Part shown: positions 39,217 through 50,104 of the stretch, piece by piece
How positions within the stretch are numbered: position 1 is the stretch's first letter
Layout: each line of letters opens with the position of its first letter
Source of the DNA: Agrostemma githago
Lineage: Eukaryota; Streptophyta; Magnoliopsida; Caryophyllales; Caryophyllaceae
DNA: 64,000 nt
NCBI GenBank assembly: GCA_958450325.1
Contig: OY288243.1
Span: 1,526,586-1,590,585, forward strand
Reading direction: 5' to 3'
Position numbers and translations under genes: made by a program
Notes under the pieces: generated by a model
Told to the model about the DNA's origin: nothing
What the model saw: only the letters and a program-made list of their open reading frames with translations
Databases searched by the model: none

Positions 39217-40556
39217 TGCTCTTCGCGGGGCTGCTTGCTCGCAGCCTCCGCTACTAACTGGATTTGGTCCAGCTCCATATCTTCGTCCCTCTCCCCATTC
39301 ATGTGCTCACTAATAACCCCTGTCAACCCGGAACCAAGATCAGGTTCCCAATCTCCCATTAAGAACCTGCCCTTCTTCCCCGAACCCACTCCCGCCTGCC
39401 CCTCCTCTCTCCCTCGTTTAGAATGAACCATCATTAATGGTCCAGCGTTCCTCGGTTTATTCTCCATTTGCACCCTCCGCCATGTCCCACTCCTTCCCCC
39501 CTTCTTTGCCCCCACTCCCACATTAACAAACGTCCCCCCTGACCCCGCCTTATCCAGCCCCACGGACCGAGCACCATCAATCTGTACCACTTCCAATTCT
39601 CCTATAACATTCACTCCCTCCTCAATTCTGTCAACCACACCCTCGTCCACCATCACCTGAGATGCCCCAGCTGCCCCTTTCATTCTGACCTGGACAGAAA
39701 TGTTCTGAAGCTTCGCAATTAGGGAGCTCACAAGCTCCTCCTCCCGCTCTTTCGCCGCTCTATCGAACTCATACTGAAGAGCCCTTCCTTTCAGGCCAGA
39801 TGACGTAGTCACAGTCTGTGTGGTCTTCCAAGGAGAAGCTCGCAAAGCTTCAGAGAACCGTAGCTCTCCCTCCTCATACGGACCCTCATCACAGTCTTTC
39901 GCACCATGCCCAAGGATACCACACCCATAACAAAAGGTTGGGACGCGCTCATACTTCACCGGAAAGCGCACTACCCCACCTGAGGGCATCTTAACATCCA
40001 CCCCATCTTGCAAAGGTTCCCTAACGTCAAGTAAGATACGCAACCGCACAGCCTTCGCAACTCCAGTAATCGACTCTCTATCAGGACTAATAAAGGAACC
40101 TAGTTGGTTTCCAATGTAACGTAGATTTTCTTCCTTCCCTCTCCCGCGAATAGGTAAGTCATAGATCCTTACCCACAACGGAACATGGAAGAGTGGCGTA
40201 TCCGAAAGCCGCCCTTCACTAATAGGGTCATTAAAGCACCACATAATCTTATCAAAATGCCAAGGTTGGTTTTCAACAACCTTCAGTTTATCCTTTTCGA
40301 ATGCAAAACGGAACAGGAAAATACGTTCATTTAGGTCAATTACATTACCTCCAACCGCCCCTTTCGTCTGCCAAACCTTTGCCATGGTCTCCACCGCCGC
40401 TTTAGAGTTAATAGCTTTGGTCGTCCATAACTTCCCGATTAGCACGAATTCCTCCTTCGTCCTCTCGTCAGGATCATCACCGTCCCAAACGAAATTCTCC
40501 ACTTGGTCCCCGACCTCCTTCCCTTTCCTTTGATCAGTTTCGTTCATGTTAGCCAT
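39213..40556 (-). CDS. LINE ORF1: DUF4283/zinc-knuckle RNA-binding protein
   Basis: 447 residues from the first ATG at 40556 (MANMNETDQ); the frame is open further upstream but without ATG. The N-terminal DUF4283-like region (about 15-140) contains FLFRFAFEKDKLKVVENQPW and PLWVRIYDLP. A zinc knuckle follows near residue 210 (CYGCGILGHGAKDC), then a low-complexity basic tail. Such proteins bind element RNA in a ribonucleoprotein. The stop TGA overlaps the ORF2 start as ATGA. This suggests that ORF2 is translated by termination and re-initiation. Confidence 0.9.
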   Translation of the reverse strand: MANMNETDQRKGKEVGDQVENFVWDGDDPDERTKEEFVLIGKLWTTKAINSKAAVETMAKVWQTKGAVGGNVIDLNERIFLFRFAFEKDKLKVVENQPWHFDKIMWCFNDPISEGRLSDTPLFHVPLWVRIYDLPIRGRGKEENLRYIGNQLGSFISPDRESITGVAKAVRLRILLDVREPLQDGVDVKMPSGGVVRFPVKYERVPTFCYGCGILGHGAKDCDEGPYEEGELRFSEALRASPWKTTQTVTTSSGLKGRALQYEFDRAAKEREEELVSSLIAKLQNISVQVRMKGAAGASQVMVDEGVVDRIEEGVNVIGELEVVQIDGARSVGLDKAGSGGTFVNVGVGAKKGGRSGTWRRVQMENKPRNAGPLMMVHSKRGREEGQAGVGSGKKGRFLMGDWEPDLGSGLTGVISEHMNGERDEDMELDQIQLVAEAASKQPREEQ

Positions 40557-40707
40557 GTAGAAATACGAAGATCCACGCACAAAAACAAGATTGATGATAG
40601 ACCAATGATTGGAAGCCCCACGTGGGGGAGAAGCCGTCAAAAAGAGGATGAAAAAGGGAAAAACCCTAGAGAGCTCTCATAGGAAAACCTAGAGAGAGAA
40701 ACATTTT

Positions 40708-40726
40708 TTCATCGAAGAGCGCACTT
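40708..40726. repeat. LINE target-site duplication, 5' side
   Basis: Exact second copy of the 19-base target site, ttcatcgaagagcgcactt. Confidence 0.93.
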
Positions 40727-41382
40727 AGTCGCATTACAATATATCCAAATCTTGTATCTCTTCTATCTGGCAGTTTCAGAGAGATACTCGTAAACCGACA
40801 TCAGAAATTCTTAGGGCGGCGGCTGATGGTTATTACAAAGCCCGTTTGATTAGACCTTTGAGTCGGAATTATTCGTCCGGGGTGTGGGATTTTCTGTGCC
40901 CCTCGGATGAGGGTGATGCTCGGGTTCAATTCAGATCGCCAGTACGTGGTTTCCCCCCTCCTGGCAAACTGACAGCTGTATTTACCAATGTCAGGGGTTT
41001 CGGTCGCAGCGGGTGAATACTGTCTTGCAGCAGGTGATGACAGATCACTTAAATGGCTTCATGAGTCAGAGTGTGTAGACACCAACCACAGCCACATTTG
41101 GACGGTTCATTTGTTTGATAGCCGTAGTAGTGGTGGACTTCAACGAAGCGAGCCAAATGTTTACAATAAGAATTGTGAGTTCAATTACATTGGTGGGAAT
41201 GTTAATGGGTCTGGATCACAGACGATTGGCAATGTCAACTTTAAGTCGACCAACCAGTCACTCGGGTTTGGAACACGGTTTATTAGATGGTGAACAGATT
41301 TAGTCGCAACATGTTACGATTCTATAAATAACAGTTTTGTACAACGATTCATATGTCACGACTTTGTTTTAAAGAAGATGTA
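40727..41382 (+). pseudogene. Decayed coding-like remnant, origin unknown
   Basis: Between the LINE and the copia element. Frame +: about 40742-41007 reads IWQFQRDTRKPTSEILRAA and FRSPVRGFPPPGKLTAVFTN before a stop. In another frame 40988-41293 reads GDDRSLKWLHESECVD and GSGSQTIGNVNFKSTNQSL, ending FGTRFIRW. Codon-like composition that switches frame suggests a gene broken by an indel. I do not recognise the family; a plant gene, a retroelement gag or an old integrated viral piece are all possible. Confidence 0.35.
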
Positions 41383-41387
41383 ATTAG
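41383..41387. repeat. Copia target-site duplication, left
   Basis: ATTAG immediately before the 5' LTR, matched by ATTAG at 47852-47856. Confidence 0.93.
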
Positions 41388-42347
41388 TGTTGGAGTAAAA
41401 GGCTTGAAAGCCAAAGTTGAGGTAATACACTCTCCCACATCGGTGGTGGGGAGTGTTTTTTTACTTCTTTTTATACTCCCTCTTTTCTTTAACCTTCAAT
41501 AAGTGTTGGGTGGGTATTTTGTGAAGAGTGATGGACTTGGGCCTATTTTATGTTTGCCGACCCGACTTGACTTGGAACGGGGTCGGATGTTTTTTTACTT
41601 TTGGGCTTTTTTCCTTGCGAACTGTCTAGGTTCAGTATGCTTTTTATGTCCATATCCATCTCTTCTTTGTGCGGTCAATTTTTTGACTGTTACACAATAT
41701 TCCACTCTTTATTGTTGGGATTGATGGTGGTTTTATGAGGGCATTAATGTTGGATTTGGCTCCTGCTGCTGCGGCTCATTATATATTGAGCTTTCCTGCT
41801 CTTTTCTTCATACACCATTACCACAACCTTCCTCTTCTCTTCTTCACTCTCCTCCTCATTTTTCCTGGGTTTTGTTCTATACTGTTCCAAAGTACATAAC
41901 CCCGAGTGGACGGGTTTGTGTACTGCTGTGTATACCTTGGAAGCTGACGGAGTTATACGATTACCACCTCGGTCGTTCCGAAACAGTTTTCAACTCAGTG
42001 GCACCCCGCCACGACACAGCTTCCCGTTCTGTTATCTCGCTGCCTCGTTCTCTGCTCTTCACAGCCTGGTTCTTGGTCACGTCACCCCTGTTTACGTCGG
42101 GTTTTCGGTATCTTCAGCCCTGGTTTCTGTCCGTGTCAGCCCGGATTTGTTGCCTCGTTTTTTTTTGCTGCCTCCAGTTTCTGTCGCCTCGGTTCTGTGT
42201 TGCCCTCGGTTCTGCGTTGCTCTCGGTTCTCTAACTCATATGTCCTGTACTTCTGCTCGCTTCTGTTTGCCGTCGCCCCACGTTTTTGGTCTCCTCAGAT
42301 TTGTTTTCTGTCCTTCACTCCTTCATTGTTACTTTTTAATACTAACA
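41388..42347 (+). repeat. 5' LTR of copia element
   Basis: Begins TGTTGGAGTAAAAGG and ends ACTAACA. A TATA-like 'cattatatattgagc' near 41777 is a plausible promoter. Short open frames inside are repeated exactly in the 3' LTR. Confidence 0.95.
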
Positions 42348-42380
42348 ATTTGAAAACTGTTTACTTTTCTGCGTGTAACA

Positions 42381-45300
42381 ATGTCGGCTTTTTTATCTAA
42401 AACTATTCTCGACCTGTCAAAGTTGGAGCCTCTTGATGGCAACAATTATAGACGATGGTCGCAAAAATTACTTATGTTTTTTGAGCAGTTAGAGGTTGAT
42501 TACGTTCTGTTTAACGAACCTCCTATTCCTATGTCGATTAACAATGCTGCTGAGGCCACTCCACCTCTGATTTCTTTCATAAACAAAAATGAGGAGTTAG
42601 TCAAAAAATATGAGAAGGATAATAAAATCGCTAGGTGTCATTTACTTAATCATATGACTAATACTCTGTTTGACCTGTTTATGGTCCATAAGTCAGCTAA
42701 ATTTATTTGGGAGTCATTGGAGAAAAAATATGGGGCTGACGATGCTGGGAAAAAGAAGTATGTGGTGGGACAATGGCTAAATTTTCAAATGGTTGACGAT
42801 AAACCAATAATGGATCAAGTCCATGTCTATGAAAATTTATGCAGTGATGTTGTTAATGAAGGGATGAAGTTAGATGAAGTTTTTCTTGCTAATGTTTTGT
42901 TGGAAAAATTCCCCCGCTCTTGGAGCGATTATAGGAATCAACTGAAACACAAAAAGAAAGATTTGTCACTCCAAGAGTTAGTTATCCATATGAGAACCGA
43001 GGAGGCCAATCGTCTAAAAGACAAATCTCTTAGTCTGCCCCTTAATCCCGTTAAAGCTAATCTCGTTGAAACCGGTGGGTCTTCTAAGGGAGAGAACAAA
43101 AAGGGAAATAAGGGAAACAAGGGGAACAAGGGAAATACTAAGGGTGGTGAAGGCAAGGATCAGGGGAATAAAAACAAACAAAATCAGGGGAAATACACCA
43201 AGGCCGTTCCAAAAATTCAGAAACCAAATACTAATCTGGTGTGCTTTGTATGTGGTCAACCAGGACACAAAGCTTATCAATGCCCTCAGAAAAAAGGTGG
43301 TCATGCTGGTCAAGTTAACATTGCTGAAACAGACGACGTCATTGCTGCTGTCGTGGTTGAGGCAAATCTGGTGGCAAATGCTAGTGACTGGATTCTGGAT
43401 ACTGGAGCTTCAAGGCATCTCTGTGCTAACAAGGAGCTGTTTGCCGAGTTTGAAGCTGTAGATGATGGTGAATGCGTCTACATGGGTAACTCTTCCTCCG
43501 CTGTTATCACAGGAAAAGGCAAGGTGTTTCTAAAACTTACCTCAGGGAAGACTCTTGCCCTTAGTAATGTTTTGTATGTTCCTTCGTTGCGTAGAAACCT
43601 AGTGTCTGGTGCCTTACTTAACAAAGTTGGTGTGAAACTTGTTTTTGAGGCTGACAAGGTTGTAATGTCTCGCAATGGAGACTTTGTGGGTAAGGGCTAT
43701 CTGAGTGGGGGTCTGTTTGTGTTGAACGTTGATATTTCTACCATTAATAAAGCTTCTCCTTCTGTTTATATTGCTGAGTCTATTGATGTGTGGCATGGTA
43801 GACTAGGTCATGTGAATGTTGAGTCTATTAAAAAACTCAAATTAATGTCGCTTATCCCGTCATTATCCTCAGAAGTGTTTACAAAATGTCCTAGTTGTGT
43901 AGAGGCTAAATTTGCTAAGAAGCCAAATAAACCTGTTAAAACTAGACATACAGACCTTCTAGAGTTAATTCACACCGACCTAGCGGATTTTAAAAGCACT
44001 ATGAGCAGAGGAGGCAAACATTACTATGTCACTTTTATAGATGATTGTTCTAGGTACACTAAAGTGTATTTACTTACACATAAAAGTGAAGCTGAGGATA
44101 TGTTTGTAAAGTTTAAAAATGAGGTAGAAAATCAACTTGATAAGAAGATTAAAAGAGTTAGGTCCGATAGGGGTGGTGAATATGGTTCTAATTATTTAGT
44201 AGACTTTTGTGAGAAATATGGTCTAATTCATGAGAAAAGTCCACCTTACACACCCCAATCAAATGGAGTAGCTGAACGTAAAAACAGAACATTAAAGGAA
44301 ATGATGAATGCCATGCTTTTAAGTTCTGGCCTTTCCGACGACATGTGGGGGGAAGCGGTTTTGTCTGCCTGTCATATTCTTAATAGGGTACCTCATAAGA
44401 AACTAGACAAGACACCCTACGAGTTGTGGAAGGGTTATGCTCCCAACCTTAGTTTCATGAAAGTGTGGGGGTGTTTAGCTAAAGTGGGTTTACCTAATTT
44501 TAGAAGGCCTTCTATAGGACCTAAAACCTATGATTGTGTTTTCATTGGATATGCTCAAAATAGTGCTGCATATAGATTTATGTCTTTAAGTGATCGATCT
44601 ATTTCTGAAGCTAGAGACGCTGAATTTTTTGAGCATGTTTTCCCGTTAAAGAAAGATGTTGCATCATTGCCTGAAATGTCTGAATTGCCTGTTAATCCTG
44701 CTGATAGTTCCTTGCATGCTAGGAGTAGTACCTCTGTTGATCATGATGTTGAACCTAGAAGGAGTAAAAGGCCTAGAATTGAGAAAGTTTTCGGCGATGA
44801 TTTTATTACAACTTTCTTAACTGAAAATGCATGTGATTTTTGCACAAGTGATGAGTTTGTTTCTGCCTTTTTAATGGAAGAAGATCCAAAAACCTATAAT
44901 GAGGCTATGAGGTCTATTGATGCTAACTTTTGGAAAGATGCCATTAAAAGTGAACTAGACTCTATTGTTTCAAATCAGACATGGGAGTTAACTGATTTAC
45001 CTAAAGGGTGTAAACCGATTTCCAGTAAATGGTTATTTAAAAAGAAACTTAGACCCGACGGTACGATAGAAAGGTTCAAGGCTAGACTTGTGGTAAGAGG
45101 GTTTACACAAAAGAAAGATATTGATTACTTTGATACTTACTCACCCGTGACCAAAATTTCCACCATTAGAACTCTAATCGCTTTAGCTGCTATTCATAAT
45201 CTTGTGATACATCAGATGGATGTAAAAACAGCCTTTTTGAATGGGGACTTAAAGGAAGAGATCTACATGGCACAACCCGAGGGGTTTGTGGTTAAAGGTC

Positions 45301-46436
45301 AAGAGAGTAAAGTGTGTAAATTAAGAAAATCACTATACGGTCTGAAACAAGCACCCAAACAGTGGTATGAAAAATTTCACAATACCTTGATTAAAGATGG
45401 CTACATTACCAATAATTCTGATTCATGTGTGTATTCAAAGATGTTTGGATCAGATTGTGTGATTATTTGCCTGTATGTTGATGACATGTTAATAATTGGT
45501 AAGAGTTTATTTGTCGTAAATAAAACCAAACAGTTCTTGTCATCACAGTTTGAGATGAAAGATTTAGGGAAAGCTGACGTTATCCTAGGAGTTAAGATTA
45601 TCCAAAACTCAAATGGAATCGCCCTAAGTCAGTCTCATTATGTGGAAAAGGTATTGAGAAAATTTGACCACTTTGATGTTGAGCCTGCTAGAACACCCTA
45701 TGATCCTAGTGTTCACCTGTGTAAAAACTTGGGCGAAAGTGTCTCCCAAGAAGAATATGCTAAAATCATAGGAAGTGTAATGTTTCTCATGAACTGCACT
45801 CGACCTGATATTGCTTATGCTGTGAGTAGGCTCAGTAGATATACTCATAACCCTAGTAGTGAACATTGGACTGCTTTGAGTCGTCTACTACGATATCTCA
45901 AAGGTACTAGCGATCTATGCCTGCATTATGGTACGTACCCTGCAGTGTTAGAAGGTTACAGTGATGCTAACTGGATCAACAGTAATCCTGAAATCAGTTC
46001 AACTAGTGGTTATGTGTTTACCATAGGTGGAGGTGCTATCTCGTGGAAGTCTTCAAAGCAGACTTGCATAGCAACCTCCACTATGGAATCTGAGTTTATT
46101 GCTCTTGAGTTGGCAGGACAAGAGGCAGATTGGCTGAGAAACTTGCTAGCAGACATGCCGTTGTGGGGGGGACAGGTTGCACCAGTCTCCTTGCACTGTG
46201 ATTCACAAGCAGCAATTGGCGTTGCTAAGAATGATGTCTACAATGGCAAGAAAAGACATATTCGAATCAGGCATGGTGTGGTTAAACAATTCCTGAAAAA
46301 TGGAGTAATTGCTGTGGACTATGTGAGGTCCGAAAGCAACCTTGCCGATCTTTTTACAAAAGGGTTACCACGGAGAGTAGTCCGTGAATTGTCGAGGGGA
46401 ATGGGACTTAGGCTCATAAGTCAAAGCAGTGTTTGA
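42381..46436 (+). CDS. Copia gag-pol polyprotein
   Basis: 1351 residues in a single frame that encode all functions for retrotransposition in virus-like particles. In order: gag (UBN2-like, residues about 15-210); basic Gly/Lys/Asn-rich linker (230-275); CCHC zinc knuckle C288-C301; aspartic protease with D340 in LDTGAS; GAG pre-integrase (WHGRLGH); integrase with D533 in HTDLADF, then SDRGGEY and a glutamate in [10 protein letters not shown]. Reverse transcriptase follows, with [22 protein letters not shown] and YVDD at 1032-1035, and then RNase H with EGYSDANW and STMESEF. There are no stops or frameshifts. The ATG lies only 33 bases after the 5' LTR. Confidence 0.96.
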   Translation: MSAFLSKTILDLSKLEPLDGNNYRRWSQKLLMFFEQLEVDYVLFNEPPIPMSINNAAEATPPLISFINKNEELVKKYEKDNKIARCHLLNHMTNTLFDLFMVHKSAKFIWESLEKKYGADDAGKKKYVVGQWLNFQMVDDKPIMDQVHVYENLCSDVVNEGMKLDEVFLANVLLEKFPRSWSDYRNQLKHKKKDLSLQELVIHMRTEEANRLKDKSLSLPLNPVKANLVETGGSSKGENKKGNKGNKGNKGNTKGGEGKDQGNKNKQNQGKYTKAVPKIQKPNTNLVCFVCGQPGHKAYQCPQKKGGHAGQVNIAETDDVIAAVVVEANLVANASDWILDTGASRHLCANKELFAEFEAVDDGECVYMGNSSSAVITGKGKVFLKLTSGKTLALSNVLYVPSLRRNLVSGALLNKVGVKLVFEADKVVMSRNGDFVGKGYLSGGLFVLNVDISTINKASPSVYIAESIDVWHGRLGHVNVESIKKLKLMSLIPSLSSEVFTKCPSCVEAKFAKKPNKPVKTRHTDLLELIHTDLADFKSTMSRGGKHYYVTFIDDCSRYTKVYLLTHKSEAEDMFVKFKNEVENQLDKKIKRVRSDRGGEYGSNYLVDFCEKYGLIHEKSPPYTPQSNGVAERKNRTLKEMMNAMLLSSGLSDDMWGEAVLSACHILNRVPHKKLDKTPYELWKGYAPNLSFMKVWGCLAKVGLPNFRRPSIGPKTYDCVFIGYAQNSAAYRFMSLSDRSISEARDAEFFEHVFPLKKDVASLPEMSELPVNPADSSLHARSSTSVDHDVEPRRSKRPRIEKVFGDDFITTFLTENACDFCTSDEFVSAFLMEEDPKTYNEAMRSIDANFWKDAIKSELDSIVSNQTWELTDLPKGCKPISSKWLFKKKLRPDGTIERFKARLVVRGFTQKKDIDYFDTYSPVTKISTIRTLIALAAIHNLVIHQMDVKTAFLNGDLKEEIYMAQPEGFVVKGQESKVCKLRKSLYGLKQAPKQWYEKFHNTLIKDGYITNNSDSCVYSKMFGSDCVIICLYVDDMLIIGKSLFVVNKTKQFLSSQFEMKDLGKADVILGVKIIQNSNGIALSQSHYVEKVLRKFDHFDVEPARTPYDPSVHLCKNLGESVSQEEYAKIIGSVMFLMNCTRPDIAYAVSRLSRYTHNPSSEHWTALSRLLRYLKGTSDLCLHYGTYPAVLEGYSDANWINSNPEISSTSGYVFTIGGGAISWKSSKQTCIATSTMESEFIALELAGQEADWLRNLLADMPLWGGQVAPVSLHCDSQAAIGVAKNDVYNGKKRHIRIRHGVVKQFLKNGVIAVDYVRSESNLADLFTKGLPRRVVRELSRGMGLRLISQSSV

Positions 46437-46891
46437 TTTGACATGAACCAAAGATTCTATTCATATGGCATTTAATCCATAGCCTTCATGGTGGTGCTGG
46501 TTGAGAAGCACTTGATGGATTTGTGACTCTGTCTTGAAAGATGGACTTCTACGTCCTGAATGGTTCTAGTGAGAAGTGCTAATGAGAAGCACTTGAACCA
46601 CCTATACGGTAAGATGGTTTGGCCGCCGTCTATGCCAAGGTAAACGCATGGCCATAAAAGCGTTGCACAATGATTCGCGGAACAAGTATGATTTGAAGGT
46701 ATGATATGTGTTATGAGGGTCTCAACCGAATATCAGTAAGGAATTCAAATCGAAAGATATTCTCTTATTCGAAAGTAAGTTGTTGCCTCATTTTCACTAA
46801 TGTGTCAATTCAAGTCGAAAGACATTGATACCTAAGTATCCAATCCTTCCTTAACCCAGGATTTCTTCCTTTCTTCGCCTTTGTGGGGGAT
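46437..46891 (+). other. Copia 3' untranslated region and polypurine tract
   Basis: Non-coding 455 bases between the gag-pol stop and the 3' LTR. 'gagaagc(a/g)cttga' occurs several times (46500-46600). The last bases 'tttgtgggggat' act as a likely polypurine tract for plus-strand priming. Confidence 0.75.
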
Positions 46892-47851
46892 TGTTGGAGT
46901 AAAAGGCTTGAAAGCCAAAGTTGAGGTAATACACTCTCCCACATCGGTGGTGGGGAGTGTTTTTTTACTTCTTTTTATACTCCCTCTTTTCTTTAACCTT
47001 CAATAAGTGTTGGGTGGGTATTTTGTGAAGAGTGATGGACTTGGGCCTATTTTATGTTTGCCGACCCGACTTGACTTGGAACGGGGTCGGATGTTTTTTT
47101 ACTTTTGGGCTTTTTTCCTTGCGAACTGTCTAGGTTCAGTATGCTTTTTATGTCCATATCCATCTCTTCTTTGTGCGGTCAATTTTTTGACTGTTACACA
47201 ATATTCCACTCTTTATTGTTGGGATTGATGGTGGTTTTATGAGGGCATTAATGTTGGATTTGGCTCCTGCTGCTGCGGCTCATTATATATTGAGCTTTCC
47301 TGCTCTTTTCTTCATACACCATTACCACAACCTTCCTCTTCTCTTCTTCACTCTCCTCCTCATTTTTCCTGGGTTTTGTTCTATACTGTTCCAAAGTACA
47401 TAACCCCGAGTGGACGGGTTTGTGTACTGCTGTGTATACCTTGGAAGCTGACGGAGTTATACGATTACCACCTCGGTCGTTCCGAAACAGTTTTCAACTC
47501 AGTGGCACCCCGCCACGACACAGCTTCCCGTTCTGTTATCTCGCTGCCTCGTTCTCTGCTCTTCACAGCCTGGTTCTTGGTCACGTCACCCCTGTTTACG
47601 TCGGGTTTTCGGTATCTTCAGCCCTGGTTTCTGTCCGTGTCAGCCCGGATTTGTTGCCTCGTTTTTTTTTGCTGCCTCCAGTTTCTGTCGCCTCGGTTCT
47701 GTGTTGCCCTCGGTTCTGCGTTGCTCTCGGTTCTCTAACTCATATGTCCTGTACTTCTGCTCGCTTCTGTTTGCCGTCGCCCCACGTTTTTGGTCTCCTC
47801 AGATTTGTTTTCTGTCCTTCACTCCTTCATTGTTACTTTTTAATACTAACA
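46892..47851 (+). repeat. 3' LTR of copia element
   Basis: 960 bases, same ends and length as the 5' LTR. No difference found by eye. Followed by the target duplication ATTAG. Confidence 0.95.
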
Positions 47852-47986
47852 ATTAGTATATAGAGTAGTTCATTATTCGGATGTAGAATCTTTAGCATTA
47901 GCTTGCATTGTTTCCTGTATTGTACAGAAAATTTCAGTTTCATTCCTGTAATTCCAGCAAATTCAGTTCCACTGCTTAATTCATGT

Positions 47987-49653
47987 CTATAGACGATGAG
48001 CTTCTTCAGAGTTCAGAGCACTTGATTGCGTTCGTAAGAAGAAGATGCCTCGTAAGCACCAACCATTACTTCTGAGCAAGAAATTTGCGCTCTTCAATCG
48101 ATTATTGGACATGACATGAAAACGGGTCATGAGGTCTCTATCTGAAGATGACAGTGACTGCGAGTCACAGCAGCAGACGACATTCCCATCCTCATCCTTG
48201 CGAATTGAACAAGAGCAACGCCGGCACTCCTGGAGAATGAAGTACATAAATTCATCATTAAGTGAGAAAACAAACTTGTAAAGCGGTCACGTAAGTACAC
48301 CAGGCCATATATAAGATCGAATTTGGGATAGGCCAAGGTGGTATGAACCGTTTCAACGATGAGGGTTTCAAGTCGAGGAGATTTGTCGATCAAGCTTCTC
48401 ACATGTTCCAACGTGCACGCCTCATACCGAAAGTAATCTAGTTCTAATTTTGTCAGGTTACTGAAATCAGGCATTTCCTCGTTTTTCTCGTCTACCCTAA
48501 GAAGAATCTGTACCCAATCCAATCCAATCCAATCCAAAGACTCGTTATTTCTTGGCTTTGATAATAATAATATGAACGGATAAAGGGAAAAATGCTACGT
48601 TTTCTAGTGAAAAATACGTACCTGTTCTGAGTCATATTTAAATTGTAATTCCGTAGTTTTATTAGCAGCGGCTTTTAGAAGTTTCCATTCATGCTCGTCT
48701 GTACTTCCTCCAATGGTAACAACCCCAGAATACGAGATGCGCTCGAATATTAGCTTCGCCTTGACGAAAGAGCCAGAGTACTTCCACGACGGAGCCATTT
48801 TTATACCGACATTTGAAGTGTAAGTTAAATATGCCAGACTAGGGGCGTCGATTTCCAATGTACCATTGAAAAACATGCAATTCTCCATTGTTAGAACTCG
48901 GAGTGTAGCACTATGATAAACAACATGAGTACCGTGATCAGGACTACATGAGCAAGATCTGAGGGTCAATTCTTCGAGCAATTCACAGCTGGAAAACAAT
49001 CGACTCATTGAATCAAAATCCAGGAATGTGATGTGATCGAGATGAATGATCTTCAGCTTAGGCAACCAGGCCGACTGCGGAATATGAATGCTGTGTGCAA
49101 AACCTTTGATTCTCAATTTCAGTAGCGTTTTACACAGGAAGAAGTCATCGGGCAGACGATAATAGTCCCCTGAAGAAAGCTCATAATGAAGCTCTTGAAC
49201 ACCCTTTTGTACCGCCTTTTGTACTACACTACTAAGCCATCGGTTCCAATCTAAATACAAATCCACGTGGCCTCCATAAAATAGACTGAATTTGTTGATG
49301 GATGAGCTTCGATGCAGCTCAAAAACTTTGTCGACAACCTCCTTGAACCTTCGAGTTGCTTTTATTTTCTTATCATAGTTGTGACACGGTACAACATCAA
49401 AACAAAGAGAGGTCGTGAATGTGAAAAGGTAGCGCCATCTCGTTGATAGAATACTCGTTCTCCCAGCACACCGTGTAGTAGGCAGTAACGACAGCACGTG
49501 AGCGAGCAGTTCGTCAGGTAAACTGCTAATCCTATCCACCAACCGACTCCTCTCGCTTAGCGTCTCTTCTTCTACATGTTTACCAAGTTTCGTATCCTTG
49601 AATTTCTTGAGCCTCTTAAAAGGATACTCGCTCAGCTCCGTCGAATCAACCAT
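47987..49653 (-). CDS. F-box/LRR protein with frameshifted FBD tail (module 1, gene A)
   Basis: Substrate-adaptor subunit of an SCF ubiquitin ligase by family; the target is unknown. Exons on the minus strand are 49653-48622, 48507-48349 and 48229-47987, with GT-AG borders, for 477 residues. The F-box is at about 38-80 (RISSLPDELLAHVLSLLPTT), leucine-rich repeat-like strands at about 130-330 (WLPKLKIIHLDHITF, LEELTLRSC), then exon 2 with EEMPDFSNLTKLELDYF. Exon 3 starts like the FBD domain of the plus-strand paralogues (CCDSQSLSSSD). A 2-base insertion then puts it in another frame, so the normal FBD end is lost. The same tail occurs in gene D (55793-57497). It is divergently arranged with gene B. 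Confidence 0.85.
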
Positions 49654-50104
49654 CTTCCGCTTCAGAGGCCGAATTTGAACAAATAATACTACGTGGTTTT
49701 TTTTGGTGCAATTGGTTGATTATTATTGGGTCGATTGATTATGGAAATCGATAAAACGAAGAAAAACTAAATTGAGTCTTAGTAGAAAAAGCTAAAAGTG
49801 ATTCGTTAGGATTTAGGAAAGTCTCGTTAGGGTAAAGTGATTCCGTTATTAGATTTCTAATATAATATATACTCGTAGATTTTATTTATTATTTTGATAA
49901 TCTGGACGACACGTCATCAACTCGAATTCTGGCCCTAATCAATCGGTGACCCGTATGATCCAATCTATATTCGACTACGACAGCTAGGGTTGTAACCGAG
50001 TTAAACCCTAACCGTTGACAACAATGCATATAAATATATACGCAATCAATGTGCCATTCATTGAGGACGAGTTCGTATTGCCATTCATTCCAATTATCCT
50101 AAAG
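49654..50104. promoter_or_regulatory. Bidirectional promoter between F-box genes A and B
   Basis: About 450 bases shared with the corresponding gaps of modules 2 and 3. A conserved block around 49905-50040 contains 'ctggacgacacgtcatcaac', 'cctaatcaatcggtgacccg' and 'gggttgtaaccgag'. A TATAAATA sits at 50029-50036 for gene B. An ACGTCA-like core (near 49912) is a possible bZIP site. The conservation between modules is seen; regulation is inferred. Confidence 0.55.
50029..50036 (+). promoter_or_regulatory. TATA box of F-box gene B
   Basis: TATAAATA 69 bases before the ATG at 50105. It is repeated at the same relative place in modules 2 (57904) and 3 (63861). Because it lies after the earlier in-frame ATG at 50024, it argues that 50105 is the true start. 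Confidence 0.55.

Larger units (their letters stand above)
35099..40707 (-). mobile_element. Full-length L1-type LINE retrotransposon
   Basis: 5.6-kb non-LTR element on the minus strand, bounded by 19-base target-site duplications and ending in a poly-A tail (poly-T at about 35096-35111). It carries ORF1 (39213-40556) and ORF2 (35263-39216). A 5' leader of about 150 bases is rich in 'ctctct/agagag'. Full length, an exact target-site duplication and open frames suggest a young insertion. The only clear lesion is an early stop near the end of ORF2. Confidence 0.93.
41388..47851 (+). mobile_element. Full-length Ty1/copia LTR retrotransposon
   Basis: 6464-base element with two 960-base LTRs (TG...CA), an intact 1351-codon gag-pol frame, a purine-rich tract (ttgtggggga) just before the 3' LTR, and the 5-base target-site duplication ATTAG. 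The LTRs look identical wherever I compared them. This implies a very recent insertion. The usual tRNA-iMet primer site is not seen after the 5' LTR. The enzyme order INT-RT assigns it to Ty1/copia; the lineage was not determined. Confidence 0.96.

Noticed and set aside
41872..42353. Overlapping open frames inside the copia LTRs
   Set aside because: Present identically in both LTRs in a pyrimidine-rich untranslated segment, overlapping each other in two frames. Not convincing genes.
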